Notes: generated by a model not told the origin, from the sequence alone. A stretch of 64,000 nucleotides of DNA from Hyphomicrobiales bacterium (GCA_900466945.1 UBNV01000010.1:558001-622000); one strand, 5' to 3'; numbered from the stretch's first letter, positions 18,063 through 27,418 are shown. Numbers and translations are program-made.

Positions 18063-18527
18063 TTGCTCATCTGGTTGAAGGCGCTTCTCCTCGTCGGCGC
18101 CTCGATTTTATTCGCTCTCGGTACTACTCTGCCGTTAATGCGCTTAGAGAATTTCTACGTCTTTTCGACGGATGCCTCGCTGATCGAGGTGATCCTCTCG
18201 CTGTGGGGAGGTGAGGACAAGGGGCTGGCGATCCTCGTGGCTCTCGTTTCAATCGTCTTTCCGCTCACCAAGATCCTGCTGATCGCTGTTGAGGAGATCG
18301 CTTGCAATCAGCTGACGCAAAGCAATGCATTGGCTCGGCTCGTGCCGGTGTTGTCGAAGTGGTCGATGATGGATGTGCTTCTCGTCGCGATCGTCATCTT
18401 CGCGACGAAGACAAGCGGCCTGGCGCAGGCTTTCACCCAGCCGGGTTTGTGGTTCTATGCCGGATCGAGCCTTGCCGTCGTTGCGCTGAGCGCGCTTGGA
18501 AAAGCTGAAATCATTCGGAAAACATAA
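18063..18527 (+). CDS. PqiA-family (paraquat-inducible protein A) membrane protein
   Basis: This 154-aa protein has about four membrane helices. The conserved PqiA patterns are visible: ALGTTLPLMRLENFYVF, GLAILVALVSIVFPLTKI, and LSKWSMMDVLLVAIVIFATK. The proteins are linked to envelope lipid transport. It is half the length of E. coli PqiA and equals one PqiA domain. The start is TTG at 18063, seven bases after GGAAGGGG. Confidence 0.78.
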   Translation: MLIWLKALLLVGASILFALGTTLPLMRLENFYVFSTDASLIEVILSLWGGEDKGLAILVALVSIVFPLTKILLIAVEEIACNQLTQSNALARLVPVLSKWSMMDVLLVAIVIFATKTSGLAQAFTQPGLWFYAGSSLAVVALSALGKAEIIRKT

Positions 18528-18557
18528 AACCGGCAGGCGGGGTGCGCCGTGCCGGTT
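18526..18557 (-). terminator. Terminator of sciP
   Basis: An extended stem (aaccggca-ggcg paired with cgcc-g-tgccggtt) reads on the minus strand into TTTTATGTTTT. It separates sciP from the convergent pqiA-like gene. Confidence 0.75.
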
Positions 18558-18615
18558 CCGGATGGGGTCTATCAAAAATTGGCTTGTCGTGCCGGGCGAA
18601 CCGGCACAAAAATGA

Positions 18616-18891
18616 TCAATGGCGATACTGCTGAATTCGGGTGGTGCGCAGGCCCGGAAGGCCATGGTCGCTGATCGAGGACTGCCAGGAGAGGAATTCC
18701 TCGACCGTCAGGGTGTAACGTTCGCACGCTTCGTCGAGGCTCAACAGGCCACCGCGCACCGCCGCGACAACCTCGGCCTTACGGCGGATCACCCAGCGGC
18801 GCGTATTGGCCGGTGGAAGATCGGCAATCGTCAGGGGGCTGCCATCGGGGCCGATGACATATTTAACTCGTGGGCGGATCATTTCGGTCAT
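18616..18891 (-). CDS. sciP: CtrA inhibitor SciP (DUF1153)
   Basis: This 91-aa helix-turn-helix protein matches the SciP/DUF1153 family: PRVKYVIGPDGSPLTIADLP at the N-terminus, RRWVIRRKAEVVAAVRGG and LTVEEFLSWQ in the DNA-binding part. In Caulobacter SciP blocks CtrA from activating its promoters by contacting CtrA and DNA. Its size and the proximity of ctrA and chpT agree. A near-consensus CtrA box lies upstream. The ATG at 18891 has only a modest ribosome site. Confidence 0.93.
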   Translation of the reverse strand: MTEMIRPRVKYVIGPDGSPLTIADLPPANTRRWVIRRKAEVVAAVRGGLLSLDEACERYTLTVEEFLSWQSSISDHGLPGLRTTRIQQYRH

Positions 18892-19296
18892 TGGACTCTC
18901 TATACATACTCAAGACCACACACCCTCATCCTAGGGCCGATGCTTTAAAATTTGCCTAAGCCCATTGTAAGCATTTGATAATAATTTTCCCGACCATACG
19001 GGCACGGGATTCGGCCGATTTGCTGCAACTTGATTAAACTTGCGGCATTTGCATAGGAGTTATGCGCCATCGGTGACTGGTGCGCCGGCGGCATCTGTGG
19101 CATTGGGCCATCACCAATGCAAAGGGCTTGGATCGATCCGTCGATCCAGTTTGAATTTGTCGTGCATGGCGGCCCAAAAAAGCGGACCGCAAGACCGGCG
19201 ACAGGCCCAGCTGATACCCGTTCCACCATGGGACGACTCAATGTCCATAAACATTCAGATCCCGATCGGACGAAACGTTCGGTCGAAAGGAGTTTT
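18892..19296. other. 405-bp sciP / luxR intergenic region
   Basis: It lies between the divergent sciP and LuxR-type genes and is AT-rich at 18940-19060. Apart from the candidate CtrA box at 18945-18959 I see no defined element and no credible gene. Confidence 0.4.
18945..18959. promoter_or_regulatory. sciP: Candidate CtrA box upstream of sciP
   Basis: TTAA-N7-CTAA matches the CtrA consensus TTAA-N7-TTAA at seven of eight positions. It lies 54-68 bases before the sciP start, a plausible promoter position. Confidence 0.35.
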
Positions 19297-20037
19297 ATGT
19301 TCAGGCCAACCGATGTGACACGCAGTCACAGTCTTGGTGACGGCGATGCCGTTTTTCAGAGCGACGCGCTCTCCACCGGAACGTGGGGTCGCGAACTCTT
19401 TGCGCTCGGCCGTCGACACGGTTTCCGGCACTGCATGCTGGCGCGGTTTCCCAAGGCGGATAGCCCGGAATTCGCGGCCAATCTGATCGTCTGCACCTGG
19501 CCGGATGAGCTGCGTCTCGCCTATGAGGCGGCGGAAGTCTATGCCGGAAGCCAGCTCGTCTCGCGTATCAAGCAATCCATTCTGCCGATCTACACCGAAG
19601 ACAATCTTTTTCTCGGCACGCCCGGATCGGAAGCGCGCCAGCCTGTGGCGCCGCATTTCCAGCCGTTCGAGCTCGGCGCCCTGCTCGTCTACAGCCTGCA
19701 TGACCGCAACCAGACCCAGTATATCCTGGTCTTTTCCGGGCGGGAGACGGCGCCCGAGCGTAGGGACATCGCCGAGCTACAGCTCAGCGCGATGGAATTG
19801 CTCGATGCCGGCGTCGAAGCGCTTGTGCCGCGGCTCGGGCCGAAGGAGAAGCTTTCGGCCCGCGAGATCGAATGTCTTCGCTGGTCGGCTGCCGGCAAGA
19901 GCAGCGACGAGATCGCCATAATCCTCGACATTTCCAGCCATACCGTCGTCAGCTATCTGAAGAGCGCGATGCGCAAGCTCGAGGCGGTCAACCGCATGCA
20001 AGCGGTGGCGCGCGCCTGTCGCTATCGGTTGCTCTGA
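19297..20037 (+). CDS. LuxR-family transcriptional regulator
   Basis: This 246-aa protein has an N-terminal autoinducer-binding-like domain (about 20-165) and a C-terminal LuxR helix-turn-helix starting at LSAREIECLRWSAAGKS (about 185) with recognition part HTVVSYLKSAMRKL. The ligand domain lacks clear AHL-pocket residues I could verify, so it may be a solo or ligand-independent LuxR. The ATG at 19297 follows AAAGGAG; the in-frame upstream part lacks family sequence. It diverges from sciP. The target genes are not evident. Confidence 0.85.
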   Translation: MFRPTDVTRSHSLGDGDAVFQSDALSTGTWGRELFALGRRHGFRHCMLARFPKADSPEFAANLIVCTWPDELRLAYEAAEVYAGSQLVSRIKQSILPIYTEDNLFLGTPGSEARQPVAPHFQPFELGALLVYSLHDRNQTQYILVFSGRETAPERRDIAELQLSAMELLDAGVEALVPRLGPKEKLSAREIECLRWSAAGKSSDEIAIILDISSHTVVSYLKSAMRKLEAVNRMQAVARACRYRLL

Positions 20038-20059
20038 CGCGATCTGCCGCTTCTGACGT

Positions 20060-20088
20060 AAGGCGCCGCCAATCTAGCGGCGCCTTTT
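20060..20088 (+). terminator. Rho-independent terminator
   Basis: aaggcgccgc / gcggcgcctt stem with a seven-base loop, then TTTT. It closes the LuxR gene ahead of the convergent DUF2793 gene. Confidence 0.85.
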
Positions 20089-20101
20089 GTCGTTTAGGGT
20101 G

Positions 20102-21127
20102 TCAAAGCAAGGTCAGGCTGAGCTCTGTCTTCCCGTAGCCGAAGTCATACTGGATCGTGCCAAGGTGGCGCAGCGCCAGGGTGTCGCCTGCGTCGAGCCA
20201 GACCAGAGCCACCGTGCTTGATACTCCAGCGCCGCCGACATGGCTTGCAACATCGATCGAGCCATTGCGGCTGACCTGGACGGTGTGGGTGCCGGTGCTG
20301 TTCGCGTCTACTGTCAGCGACAGAAGGTAGAGGCCAGACGCGGATACCACGAGCGGCCGCCCATTGCCGGAGGCAAGCGGAGAGCCGAGCGCGACATCGC
20401 CGCCCGAGAGATGCAGGACATCGAAGCCGGTGAAGCTGCCGGCCGCCGGGGTGAGTGTTGCCGTGTTGAGCGAGACGCGGGCGTGAGGCCGCTGATCGTG
20501 GCGGACATAACCTTCCGGCGTGATGCTCACGGCCTGACGCCATCCGGTCACATCGCCATTCACCTTGAGCGAGAAACGATCCTCGCCCGCGAGCCCCATT
20601 TCGGCACGACCCTGCCAGTTCGACTGGAAGATCAGGCTCGCGGTCTCACTCGTGTCTGATTTGTTGATCGTCAGCCGGTGGCTGTCGCCGGCATGGTTGA
20701 AGAGGCTGGCGGGCGAGGAGAGGGTGAGCCGGTTATAGCTGTCCGGCGTGGCGGCGATGCCCAGCCGCTCAACCTGAGCCTCAGAAGGGAGGGGCTGCTC
20801 TATCCAGTCGGTGCCGTCGAAAAGTTTCAGTCTCTCTTCATCCAGGAAGACGGCGGTCCAGCCCGCACGCGGTGTGATGAAGATCCAGATGCCATCCTGG
20901 AAGAGGGCGAGTGTGCCTTCCCGGCTGCTCCAGCCGCCGGTTGCGGGAGTGATCACCGAATGGATCTGGCCGTCGAGGGCATCTGTCGGCGGGGTGGAGA
21001 GGCTGCTGGTGATGACAAGTTGGACGAGCGCGTCGAGGCGCTGCAGCGCCTCATTGTGGGTCACATGCTTCTGCGCCTGTGCCGGCAGGATGAAGGGCAA
21101 AGCGAGCTTGGTAGTCGTATCGGACAT
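20102..21127 (-). CDS. DUF2793 phage/gene-transfer-agent-like structural protein
   Basis: This 341-aa protein has an N-terminal DUF2793 domain (LALPFILPAQAQKHVTHNEA, then LDGQIHSVITPATGGW and LALFQDGIWIFITPRAGW). A C-terminal beta-rich part has a C1q/TNF-like jelly-roll look (GLYLLSLTVDANSTGTHTVQ). DUF2793 proteins occur among phage tail/spike and gene-transfer-agent accessory genes. The ATG at 21127 follows GGAGAG. No other phage gene is beside it, so it is an isolated copy. Its role as a spike or surface protein is inferred. Confidence 0.75.
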   Translation of the reverse strand: MSDTTTKLALPFILPAQAQKHVTHNEALQRLDALVQLVITSSLSTPPTDALDGQIHSVITPATGGWSSREGTLALFQDGIWIFITPRAGWTAVFLDEERLKLFDGTDWIEQPLPSEAQVERLGIAATPDSYNRLTLSSPASLFNHAGDSHRLTINKSDTSETASLIFQSNWQGRAEMGLAGEDRFSLKVNGDVTGWRQAVSITPEGYVRHDQRPHARVSLNTATLTPAAGSFTGFDVLHLSGGDVALGSPLASGNGRPLVVSASGLYLLSLTVDANSTGTHTVQVSRNGSIDVASHVGGAGVSSTVALVWLDAGDTLALRHLGTIQYDFGYGKTELSLTLL

Positions 21128-21252
21128 GGTCTCTCCTTCTCGTTTGGCTGCCAGATGCAGCGCGGGTTCGAAGGGAGAATTCTCGGGCATGCCTGAAGGC
21201 GGGGGATGAAAATCGCAGGCCCCCGTTGAATTTGCTCACTCTTTCTTAGAAG

Positions 21253-22077
21253 TCATCCCCGCTCTTGCGGGCGTCCTGTTGCGATGAAGGCCGGATTTTC
21301 GAAGGCGCGCAGGCCCATCAGGCGCTTGCCATAGGTGAGCGGTGCGCCGTCCTCGGTCGCCACCATGCCGCCCGCGGCGCGTAAGACGGCATCGCCGGCT
21401 GCCGTATCCCATTCCATGGTGGGGCTGAAGCGGGGATAGATGTCCGCCACGCCTTCGGCGACTAGGCAGAACTTCAGCGAAGAGCCGACTGCCTTGCGCT
21501 CCAGGATCTCAGACTTCTTGATATAAGCGTCGGTCGCATCGCAATTGTGGGAGCGGGAGACGAGTGCCGAGGGCGAGGCGTGCTTTTGCCTCGCCGCAAT
21601 GGGATAGCGGGCGGCGACGCGGTCCAGATCGTCTACCACCAGTTTCTCGGCCTTGCCGGCTCCTCCGAGATAGAGCGTGGAGAGCGCCGGGGCATGGACC
21701 ACGCCGAGGGTGGGGGTGCCGTTTTCGATCAGCGCGATGTTGACGGTGAAGTCGTCATGGCCGCCGATGAATTCCCGGGTGCCATCGAGCGGGTCGACCA
21801 GGATGAAGCGGCCGCCGCTGACATCGGGGATGCGGCCGGCGGCGACCTCTTCTTCTGCGACCACGGGCACATCCGGCAAATCGCGTGCGAGCGCTTCGAG
21901 GATCAGCCGTTCTGCGGCCTCGTCGGCTTCCGTCACCGGTGACTTGTCACCCTTGATGCGCACCTTTGCGCCGGCGCGGTAGATGTCGAGAATGACGCGG
22001 CCAGCGGCAATCGCGCTTTCCTCGAACAGTCTCAGAATGTCTGTCGTCTGATGCACCTGAACCGGGCTCCCGATCAT
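21253..22077 (-). CDS. cysQ: 3'(2'),5'-bisphosphate nucleotidase CysQ
   Basis: This 274-aa inositol-monophosphatase-fold enzyme removes the 3' phosphate from PAP formed in sulfate assimilation and sulfation. Metal-binding motifs are present: VVAEEE (about 75), DPLDGTREFIGG (about 95) and the C-terminal PTMEWDTAAGDAVLRAAGG. The ATG at 22077 follows CCGGAG; the 37 extra upstream residues are not family-like. An inositol monophosphatase role cannot be excluded but the spacing fits CysQ. Confidence 0.88.
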   Translation of the reverse strand: MIGSPVQVHQTTDILRLFEESAIAAGRVILDIYRAGAKVRIKGDKSPVTEADEAAERLILEALARDLPDVPVVAEEEVAAGRIPDVSGGRFILVDPLDGTREFIGGHDDFTVNIALIENGTPTLGVVHAPALSTLYLGGAGKAEKLVVDDLDRVAARYPIAARQKHASPSALVSRSHNCDATDAYIKKSEILERKAVGSSLKFCLVAEGVADIYPRFSPTMEWDTAAGDAVLRAAGGMVATEDGAPLTYGKRLMGLRAFENPAFIATGRPQERG

Positions 22078-22230
22078 GTCACACTCCGGTTTACTGCCAT
22101 GGCCCGCCGTTTGGAAGTGCGCCTTGCCGCAGCACGGCAAAGCCGGCTGATGTTTCTGTGCTGCACTGCGAGCAAACCTGTGTTCCATGTCTCAAACAGC
22201 ATAGATTTTGTCCTGATCGCGCTTGCTCTT

Positions 22231-22259
22231 TGTGACGCCTATGCGAATGTGACGCGACA
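22231..22259. promoter_or_regulatory. Repeated TGTGACGC / GCGACA motifs before soxB
   Basis: TGTGACGC occurs at 22231 and again at 22248, and GCGACAT overlaps the second copy. The pair ends about 18 bases upstream of the soxB start. The motif GCGACA recurs before the dimethylglycine dehydrogenase gene, suggesting one regulator. Confidence 0.3.
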
Positions 22260-22276
22260 TTTGCAGAGGTTGTTCG

Positions 22277-23530
22277 ATGCGTTATTCCGCCCTTTCGATC
22301 TTCCGCCAGGCGCTTTCCGGCAACCGGAACTGGGCGCCGATGTGGCGCGAGCCGCAGCCGAAGCCGCATTACGACGTCATCATTGTCGGCGGCGGCGGGC
22401 ATGGTCTGTCAACAGCTTACTACCTTGCGAAAGAATTCGGGATCACGAATGTCGCGGTCATCGAAAAGGGATATCTGGGCGGCGGCAATGTCGGGCGAAA
22501 CACCACGATCATCCGCTCGAACTACATGCTAGAGGGCAACGAACCCTTCTACGAGCTGTCGATGAAGCTGTGGGAAGGCCTGGAGCAGGACTTCAACTAC
22601 AATGCCATGGTTTCCCAGCGCGGTATCGTCAATCTCTTCCACACTGACGGCCAGCGCGACGCCTATGCAAGGCGCGGCAATGCGATGATGATGCATGGCG
22701 TCGCTGCCGAACTGCTCGACCGCGAGCAGGTGCGCACGATGATGCCCTATCTCAATTTCGATCATGCGCGCTTCCCGATTCTCGGTGGTCTCTTGCAGAA
22801 GCGCGGCGGCACCGCCCGCCATGACGCCGTTGCCTGGGGCTACGGGCGCGGTGCGGACGAGCGCGGCGTTGATCTGATCCAGCATTGCGAAGTGACCGGC
22901 ATTCGGCGTGACGAACTCGGCCAGGTGACCGGCGTCGAGACGACCAAGGGTTTCATCGGCTGCAACAAGCTGGCGCTGGCGACCGCCGGCCACACCTCCG
23001 TGACCGGCAAGATGGCGGGGCTGGATCTGCCGATCGAGACGCATGTGCTGCAGGCCTTCGTGTCGGAAGGCATCAAGCCCGTGATCGACAATGTCATCAC
23101 CTATGGTGCCGGACACTTCTACATCTCACAGTCCGACAAGGGCGGCTTGGTCTTCGGCGCCGACATCGACTACTATTCTTCCTACGCCCAGCGCGGCAAT
23201 CTGGCGACCGTCGAGCATACGATCGAGGAGGGCGTGTCGCTGATCCCCGGTCTCTCTCGCGTTCGGGTGCTGCGGTCCTGGGGTGGCGCCATGGACATGT
23301 CGATGGACGGCTCGCCGATCATCGACCGCACGCCGATCGACAATCTCTATCTGAATTGCGGCTGGTGCTATGGCGGCTTCAAGGCGACGCCGGCGTCCGG
23401 CTTCTGCTTTGCCCATCTGATCGCCAAGAACGAGGCCCATCCCGTGGCCCGCCTCTTGCGCCTTGATCGCTTCGAACGCGGCTTTGCCGTCGACGAAGGC
23501 GGCAAGGGTCCCCAACCGAACCTGCATTGA
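22277..23530 (+). CDS. soxB: Sarcosine oxidase subunit beta
   Basis: This 417-aa flavoprotein subunit of heterotetrameric sarcosine oxidase oxidises sarcosine to glycine plus formaldehyde or methylene-folate. The FAD dinucleotide motif VIIVGGGGHGLSTAYYLAKE (about 35-54) is intact. The His in GGTARHDAV (about 182) aligns with the covalent FMN site of SoxB. The C-terminal GGWCYGGFKATPASG-like region is conserved. AGAGG lies eight bases before the ATG. First gene of soxBDAG; soxD begins nine bases after its stop. Confidence 0.96.
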   Translation: MRYSALSIFRQALSGNRNWAPMWREPQPKPHYDVIIVGGGGHGLSTAYYLAKEFGITNVAVIEKGYLGGGNVGRNTTIIRSNYMLEGNEPFYELSMKLWEGLEQDFNYNAMVSQRGIVNLFHTDGQRDAYARRGNAMMMHGVAAELLDREQVRTMMPYLNFDHARFPILGGLLQKRGGTARHDAVAWGYGRGADERGVDLIQHCEVTGIRRDELGQVTGVETTKGFIGCNKLALATAGHTSVTGKMAGLDLPIETHVLQAFVSEGIKPVIDNVITYGAGHFYISQSDKGGLVFGADIDYYSSYAQRGNLATVEHTIEEGVSLIPGLSRVRVLRSWGGAMDMSMDGSPIIDRTPIDNLYLNCGWCYGGFKATPASGFCFAHLIAKNEAHPVARLLRLDRFERGFAVDEGGKGPQPNLH

Positions 23531-23539
23531 GACATCGCC

Positions 23540-23821
23540 ATGGCAAGCCTGATCACCTGTCCGCATTGCGGCGTTCGTCCCAAGGAAGAGTTCAGCATTC
23601 GCGGTGATGCCAGCCCGGTCCGCCCGGCCGCCGCTGCGCCCGACGATGCCTGGTATCGTTACGTTTTCATCCGCGACAATCCGAAGGGCCGGATCATCGA
23701 ACACTGGCATCACACCGCCGGTTGCCGGCGCTGGCTGGTGGTCGAGCGCGACAACGCCTCGAGCCACGAGGTCTATCGCGTGACCGATGCAAGCGAATAC
23801 GCGAAGGAGGCCGCACGATGA
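23540..23821 (+). CDS. soxD: Sarcosine oxidase subunit delta
   Basis: This 93-aa zinc-binding subunit has CPHCG (Cys7, Cys10) at the N-terminus and HWHHTAGCRRW later; together these supply the zinc ligands. It stabilises the alpha-beta interface of the tetramer. Its stop overlaps the soxA start by four bases (ATGA), indicating coupled translation. Confidence 0.95.
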   Translation: MASLITCPHCGVRPKEEFSIRGDASPVRPAAAAPDDAWYRYVFIRDNPKGRIIEHWHHTAGCRRWLVVERDNASSHEVYRVTDASEYAKEAAR

Positions 23822-26775
23822 CTGGTTACCGGCTTTCCTCCGGCGGGCTGGTCAACCGCGCGCGCACGCTGTCCTTCACCTTCGATGGCCAGACCTATAC
23901 GGGCTATGAGGGCGATACGCTGGCCTCGGCCCTGATTGCCAATGACCAGCTGCTGGTCGGCCGCTCCTTCAAGTATCACCGTCCGCGCGGCATCGTGACA
24001 GCCGGTTCGGCGGAGCCCAATGCACTGGTCACCATCGGCAAGGATGGCCGGACTGAACCTAACACGCGGGCCACTGTCGCCGAACTCTATCAGGGGCTGG
24101 AGGCCAATAGCCAGAACCGCTGGCCGTCGCTGAAATACGATATCGGCGCCGTCAACAGCCTGTTGTCGCCGTTTCTCTCGGCAGGTTTCTACTACAAGAC
24201 CTTCATGTGGCCGAAGGCCTTCTGGGAAAAACTCTACGAGCCGATCATCCGGAAAGCCGCGGGCCTCGGCAAGACGCCGTTCCTTCCCGATCCCGATCGC
24301 TACGAAAAGGCCTGGGCGCATTGCGACCTCCTCGTGATCGGCGCTGGCCCGGCTGGTCTGATGGCAGCGCGGGCTGCGGCGCGGGCCGGACTGCGCGTCA
24401 TTCTGGCGGATGAAGGGTTCCGGCTTGGCGGTTCGCTGCTGTCCGAGCGCGTCACCGTCGGCGGCGTGCCGGCGGCCGAGTATGCAGCTTCGGTTGTCGA
24501 GGAGCTGAAGAGCCTTTCCAATGTCACGCTGATGCCGCGCACCACCGTCTTCGGCTGGTATGACGACAATGTCTTTGGTGCGGTGGAAAAGGTGCAGAAG
24601 CATGTAGCGCAGCCGTCCGGTGAACTGCCGGTCGAGCGTGTCTGGCGCATCGTCGCCAAGCGGGCGATCCTTGCCTCCGGCTCGGAAGAGCGGCCGCTGG
24701 TCTTCGGCGGCAACGATAAGCCGGGCGTGATAACCTCGGGTGCTGTCAGCAGTTATCTCAATCGCTACGGTGTGGCGGCTGGCCAGAACGTCGCCATCTT
24801 CACCAATGGCGGTGCTGGCTATCGCACGGCGGCCGACCTCGTTGCTGCCGGCGTCGGTGTCGCTGCTATCATCGACGGGCGGACACACTCCTCTGATGTT
24901 GCTCCATCAGGCGTGCGCGTCATCCGTGGCGGCTCCGTCATCGACACCAAGGGTTATCATCGGATCAAGGGTCTGATCGCCGAACGCGTCGGGCATCAGG
25001 AAGAGATCGCCTGCGATGCGCTGGCGATGAGCGGCGGCTATAGCCCGATCGTGCATCTCGCCTGCCAGCGCGGCGCCAAGCCATACTGGTCTGAAGACCA
25101 TCAGGCCTTTTTGGCGCCCGATGTGGGGCAGGGGCTGCGGATCGCCGGCTCTGCTGCCGGTCATGCCTCGCTTGCCGCTGTTCTGCGTGACGGCGCCGAC
25201 AAGGCGCATGAGGCGATCGGTGATCTCGGTCGTCTCGTCGGCACGGTCGACGTTCCCGAGGTCGAGGGGGAATACGATGCCTCCTTCGCGCCGCTTTGGT
25301 ATGTGCCGGGCGCCAAGTCCAAGGCCTTCGTCGACTTCCAGAACGACGTGCATGTGAAGGACCTGAGCCTTTCCCAGCGCGAGGCCATGGGGCATGTCGA
25401 GCACACCAAGCGCTACACCACGGGCGGCATGGCGACCGACCAGGGCAAGCTCGGCAATGTCGCGACGATTGGCATCATGGCCGGCATGCGGGGTGTCTCA
25501 CCCGCCGAAATCGGCACCACGACTTTCCGGCCCTTCTACACGCCTGTTTCCTTTGGCGCGATGGCCGGTACCTCACGCGGCGAACATTCGCGGCCCGTGC
25601 GCACCTCGCCGCTGCATGGCTGGGCGAAGAAAAATGGCGCCGTCTTCGTCGAATCCGGCCTCTGGTATCGCTCCTCCTGGTTCCCGCGCGATGGCGAGAA
25701 GACCTGGCGCGAGGCCGTTGACCGCGAAGTCTTGAACATCCGCGCCAATACCGGCATCTGCGATGTCTCCACCCTCGGCAAGATTGAGATCTTCGGCAAG
25801 GACGCCGCGGAGTTCCTCAACCGCGTCTATTCCAACGCCTTCCTGAAGCTGCCGGTCGGCAAGGCGCGCTACGGGCTGATGCTGCGCGAAGACGGGATGA
25901 TCTATGACGACGGCACGACGAGCCGGTTGTCGGACGAGCATTTCTTCATGACCACGACCACGGCCTATGCCGGCGAGGTGATGTCGCATCTGGAATTCTG
26001 CTCCCAGGTTCTCTGGCCGGATCTCGACGTGCGCTTCGTCTCCTCCAGCGATCAGTGGGCGCAGATGTCGGTCGCGGGGCCGAAGGCGCGGATCATTCTT
26101 GAGCAGATCATCGAGGACGATATCTCCGACGAGGCCTTCCCCTTCCTGTCGGCGCGGGAGGTGCTGCTCAAGGGCGGCTTGAAGGCGCGGCTCTTCCGCA
26201 TTTCCTTCTCCGGCGAACTCGCCTTTGAAGTTGCCGTCCCCGCCAATTACGGCGAGGCGGTCGCTGATGCGATCATGGCGGCCGGCAAGCAACACGGCAT
26301 CTGCGCTTACGGCGTCGAGGCGCTCAACGTGCTGCGCATCGAGAAGGGCTTCATTACTCATAGTGAAATCGACGGGCGCACGACGCCTGACGATGTGGGC
26401 TTGGGCAAGATGTTCTCGACGCAGAAGGCCGATTTCATCGGCAAGCGGTTGTCGAGCCGTTTTGGCCTGACCGCTGCCGATCGTCCGCAACTTGTCGGCC
26501 TGAAGCCTGTCGATCGCGACAAGAGTTTCGCTGCCGGCGCGCATCTCTTGAAGGAAAACGTCAAGCCGTCGACGCTGAACGATCAGGGCTGGGTGTCCTC
26601 CGTCTGCCATTCGCCGACGCTCGGTCACACGATCGGGCTCGCCTTCCTCAAATCCGGCCGCGAGCGGCTGGGCGAGAAGATCGTCGTCTGGGACGGCTTG
26701 CGCGGTTCGGAAGTGCTGGCCGAGGTCGTCAGCCCCGTCTTCTACGACCCCGACAACAAGAAACTGAACCTGTGA
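23818..26775 (+). CDS. soxA: Sarcosine oxidase subunit alpha
   Basis: This 985-aa subunit has an N-terminal ferredoxin-like 2Fe-2S-fold domain (about 10-95, FTFDGQTYTGYEGDTLASAL). A NAD-binding Rossmann region begins at LLVIGAGPAGLMAARAAARA (about 169). A C-terminal aminomethyltransferase (GcvT-like) domain covers about 600-985 and accepts the one-carbon unit on tetrahydrofolate, yielding 5,10-methylene-THF. The ATG at 23818 overlaps soxD and is preceded by AAGGAGG. The length is normal. Confidence 0.96.
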   Translation: MTGYRLSSGGLVNRARTLSFTFDGQTYTGYEGDTLASALIANDQLLVGRSFKYHRPRGIVTAGSAEPNALVTIGKDGRTEPNTRATVAELYQGLEANSQNRWPSLKYDIGAVNSLLSPFLSAGFYYKTFMWPKAFWEKLYEPIIRKAAGLGKTPFLPDPDRYEKAWAHCDLLVIGAGPAGLMAARAAARAGLRVILADEGFRLGGSLLSERVTVGGVPAAEYAASVVEELKSLSNVTLMPRTTVFGWYDDNVFGAVEKVQKHVAQPSGELPVERVWRIVAKRAILASGSEERPLVFGGNDKPGVITSGAVSSYLNRYGVAAGQNVAIFTNGGAGYRTAADLVAAGVGVAAIIDGRTHSSDVAPSGVRVIRGGSVIDTKGYHRIKGLIAERVGHQEEIACDALAMSGGYSPIVHLACQRGAKPYWSEDHQAFLAPDVGQGLRIAGSAAGHASLAAVLRDGADKAHEAIGDLGRLVGTVDVPEVEGEYDASFAPLWYVPGAKSKAFVDFQNDVHVKDLSLSQREAMGHVEHTKRYTTGGMATDQGKLGNVATIGIMAGMRGVSPAEIGTTTFRPFYTPVSFGAMAGTSRGEHSRPVRTSPLHGWAKKNGAVFVESGLWYRSSWFPRDGEKTWREAVDREVLNIRANTGICDVSTLGKIEIFGKDAAEFLNRVYSNAFLKLPVGKARYGLMLREDGMIYDDGTTSRLSDEHFFMTTTTAYAGEVMSHLEFCSQVLWPDLDVRFVSSSDQWAQMSVAGPKARIILEQIIEDDISDEAFPFLSAREVLLKGGLKARLFRISFSGELAFEVAVPANYGEAVADAIMAAGKQHGICAYGVEALNVLRIEKGFITHSEIDGRTTPDDVGLGKMFSTQKADFIGKRLSSRFGLTAADRPQLVGLKPVDRDKSFAAGAHLLKENVKPSTLNDQGWVSSVCHSPTLGHTIGLAFLKSGRERLGEKIVVWDGLRGSEVLAEVVSPVFYDPDNKKLNL

Positions 26776-26785
26776 GGATCCTGCC

Positions 26786-27337
26786 ATGCCGGTGACCTAT
26801 GCCGCCCGTCACGTGCTCGAGGACCACATTTCCGGTTTCGAAGCGACGCCGAACCCGCATCATCTCGCCATTCTGCGCGCGGTCTCCGTGTTTTCCGTGC
26901 TCGCCCATCAGGGGCATGAGGCCGACATCGACGAAGCGCTGACCAATCTCGAAGATGTGCATGTTCGCGTCTGCGGGCCCGGCGAGTGGCTCGTGCTCAG
27001 CGAGACGGTCGCAACTGACACGATTGCCCGGCAGTTGGCAGACCTAGGGGCGAGCCGTGCGTCGTTCTTCGACCAGAGCGACGGTCGCGTCGTCTTGCGC
27101 ATTCAGGGGCCAAAAGTGCGAGCGATCCTCGCCAAATGCACGGCGCTCGACCTGCATGCCGACCTGTTCGAAATCGGCCAGTCGACCAATTGCCAGATCT
27201 GCCATGTCGCGGCGAACCTCGCCCGCACGGGGCAGGACACATTCGAGATCATCGTCATGCGCAGTTTCGCGGGGTTCCTGTTCGATGAGGTTCGCGAGAT
27301 GGGCCGCGAGTTCGCGCTGACGGCTGCATTTGCCTGA
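26786..27337 (+). CDS. soxG: Sarcosine oxidase subunit gamma
   Basis: This 183-aa small subunit completes the SoxBDAG complex. It is related to the YgfZ/GcvT fold and shows SDGRVVLRIQGPKVRAILAK and the C-terminal VMRSFAGFLFDEVREMG typical of the family. GAGG lies nine bases before the ATG, and it starts ten bases after soxA, so it is cotranscribed. Confidence 0.92.
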   Translation: MPVTYAARHVLEDHISGFEATPNPHHLAILRAVSVFSVLAHQGHEADIDEALTNLEDVHVRVCGPGEWLVLSETVATDTIARQLADLGASRASFFDQSDGRVVLRIQGPKVRAILAKCTALDLHADLFEIGQSTNCQICHVAANLARTGQDTFEIIVMRSFAGFLFDEVREMGREFALTAAFA

Positions 27338-27418
27338 CCCTCTCCGTGCAGAGATCGCTTTAGATGTGAACCGGCAGGGACTTTCTGGCGTTATCGAAGC
27401 AAAGGATCCCCCGCCCGC

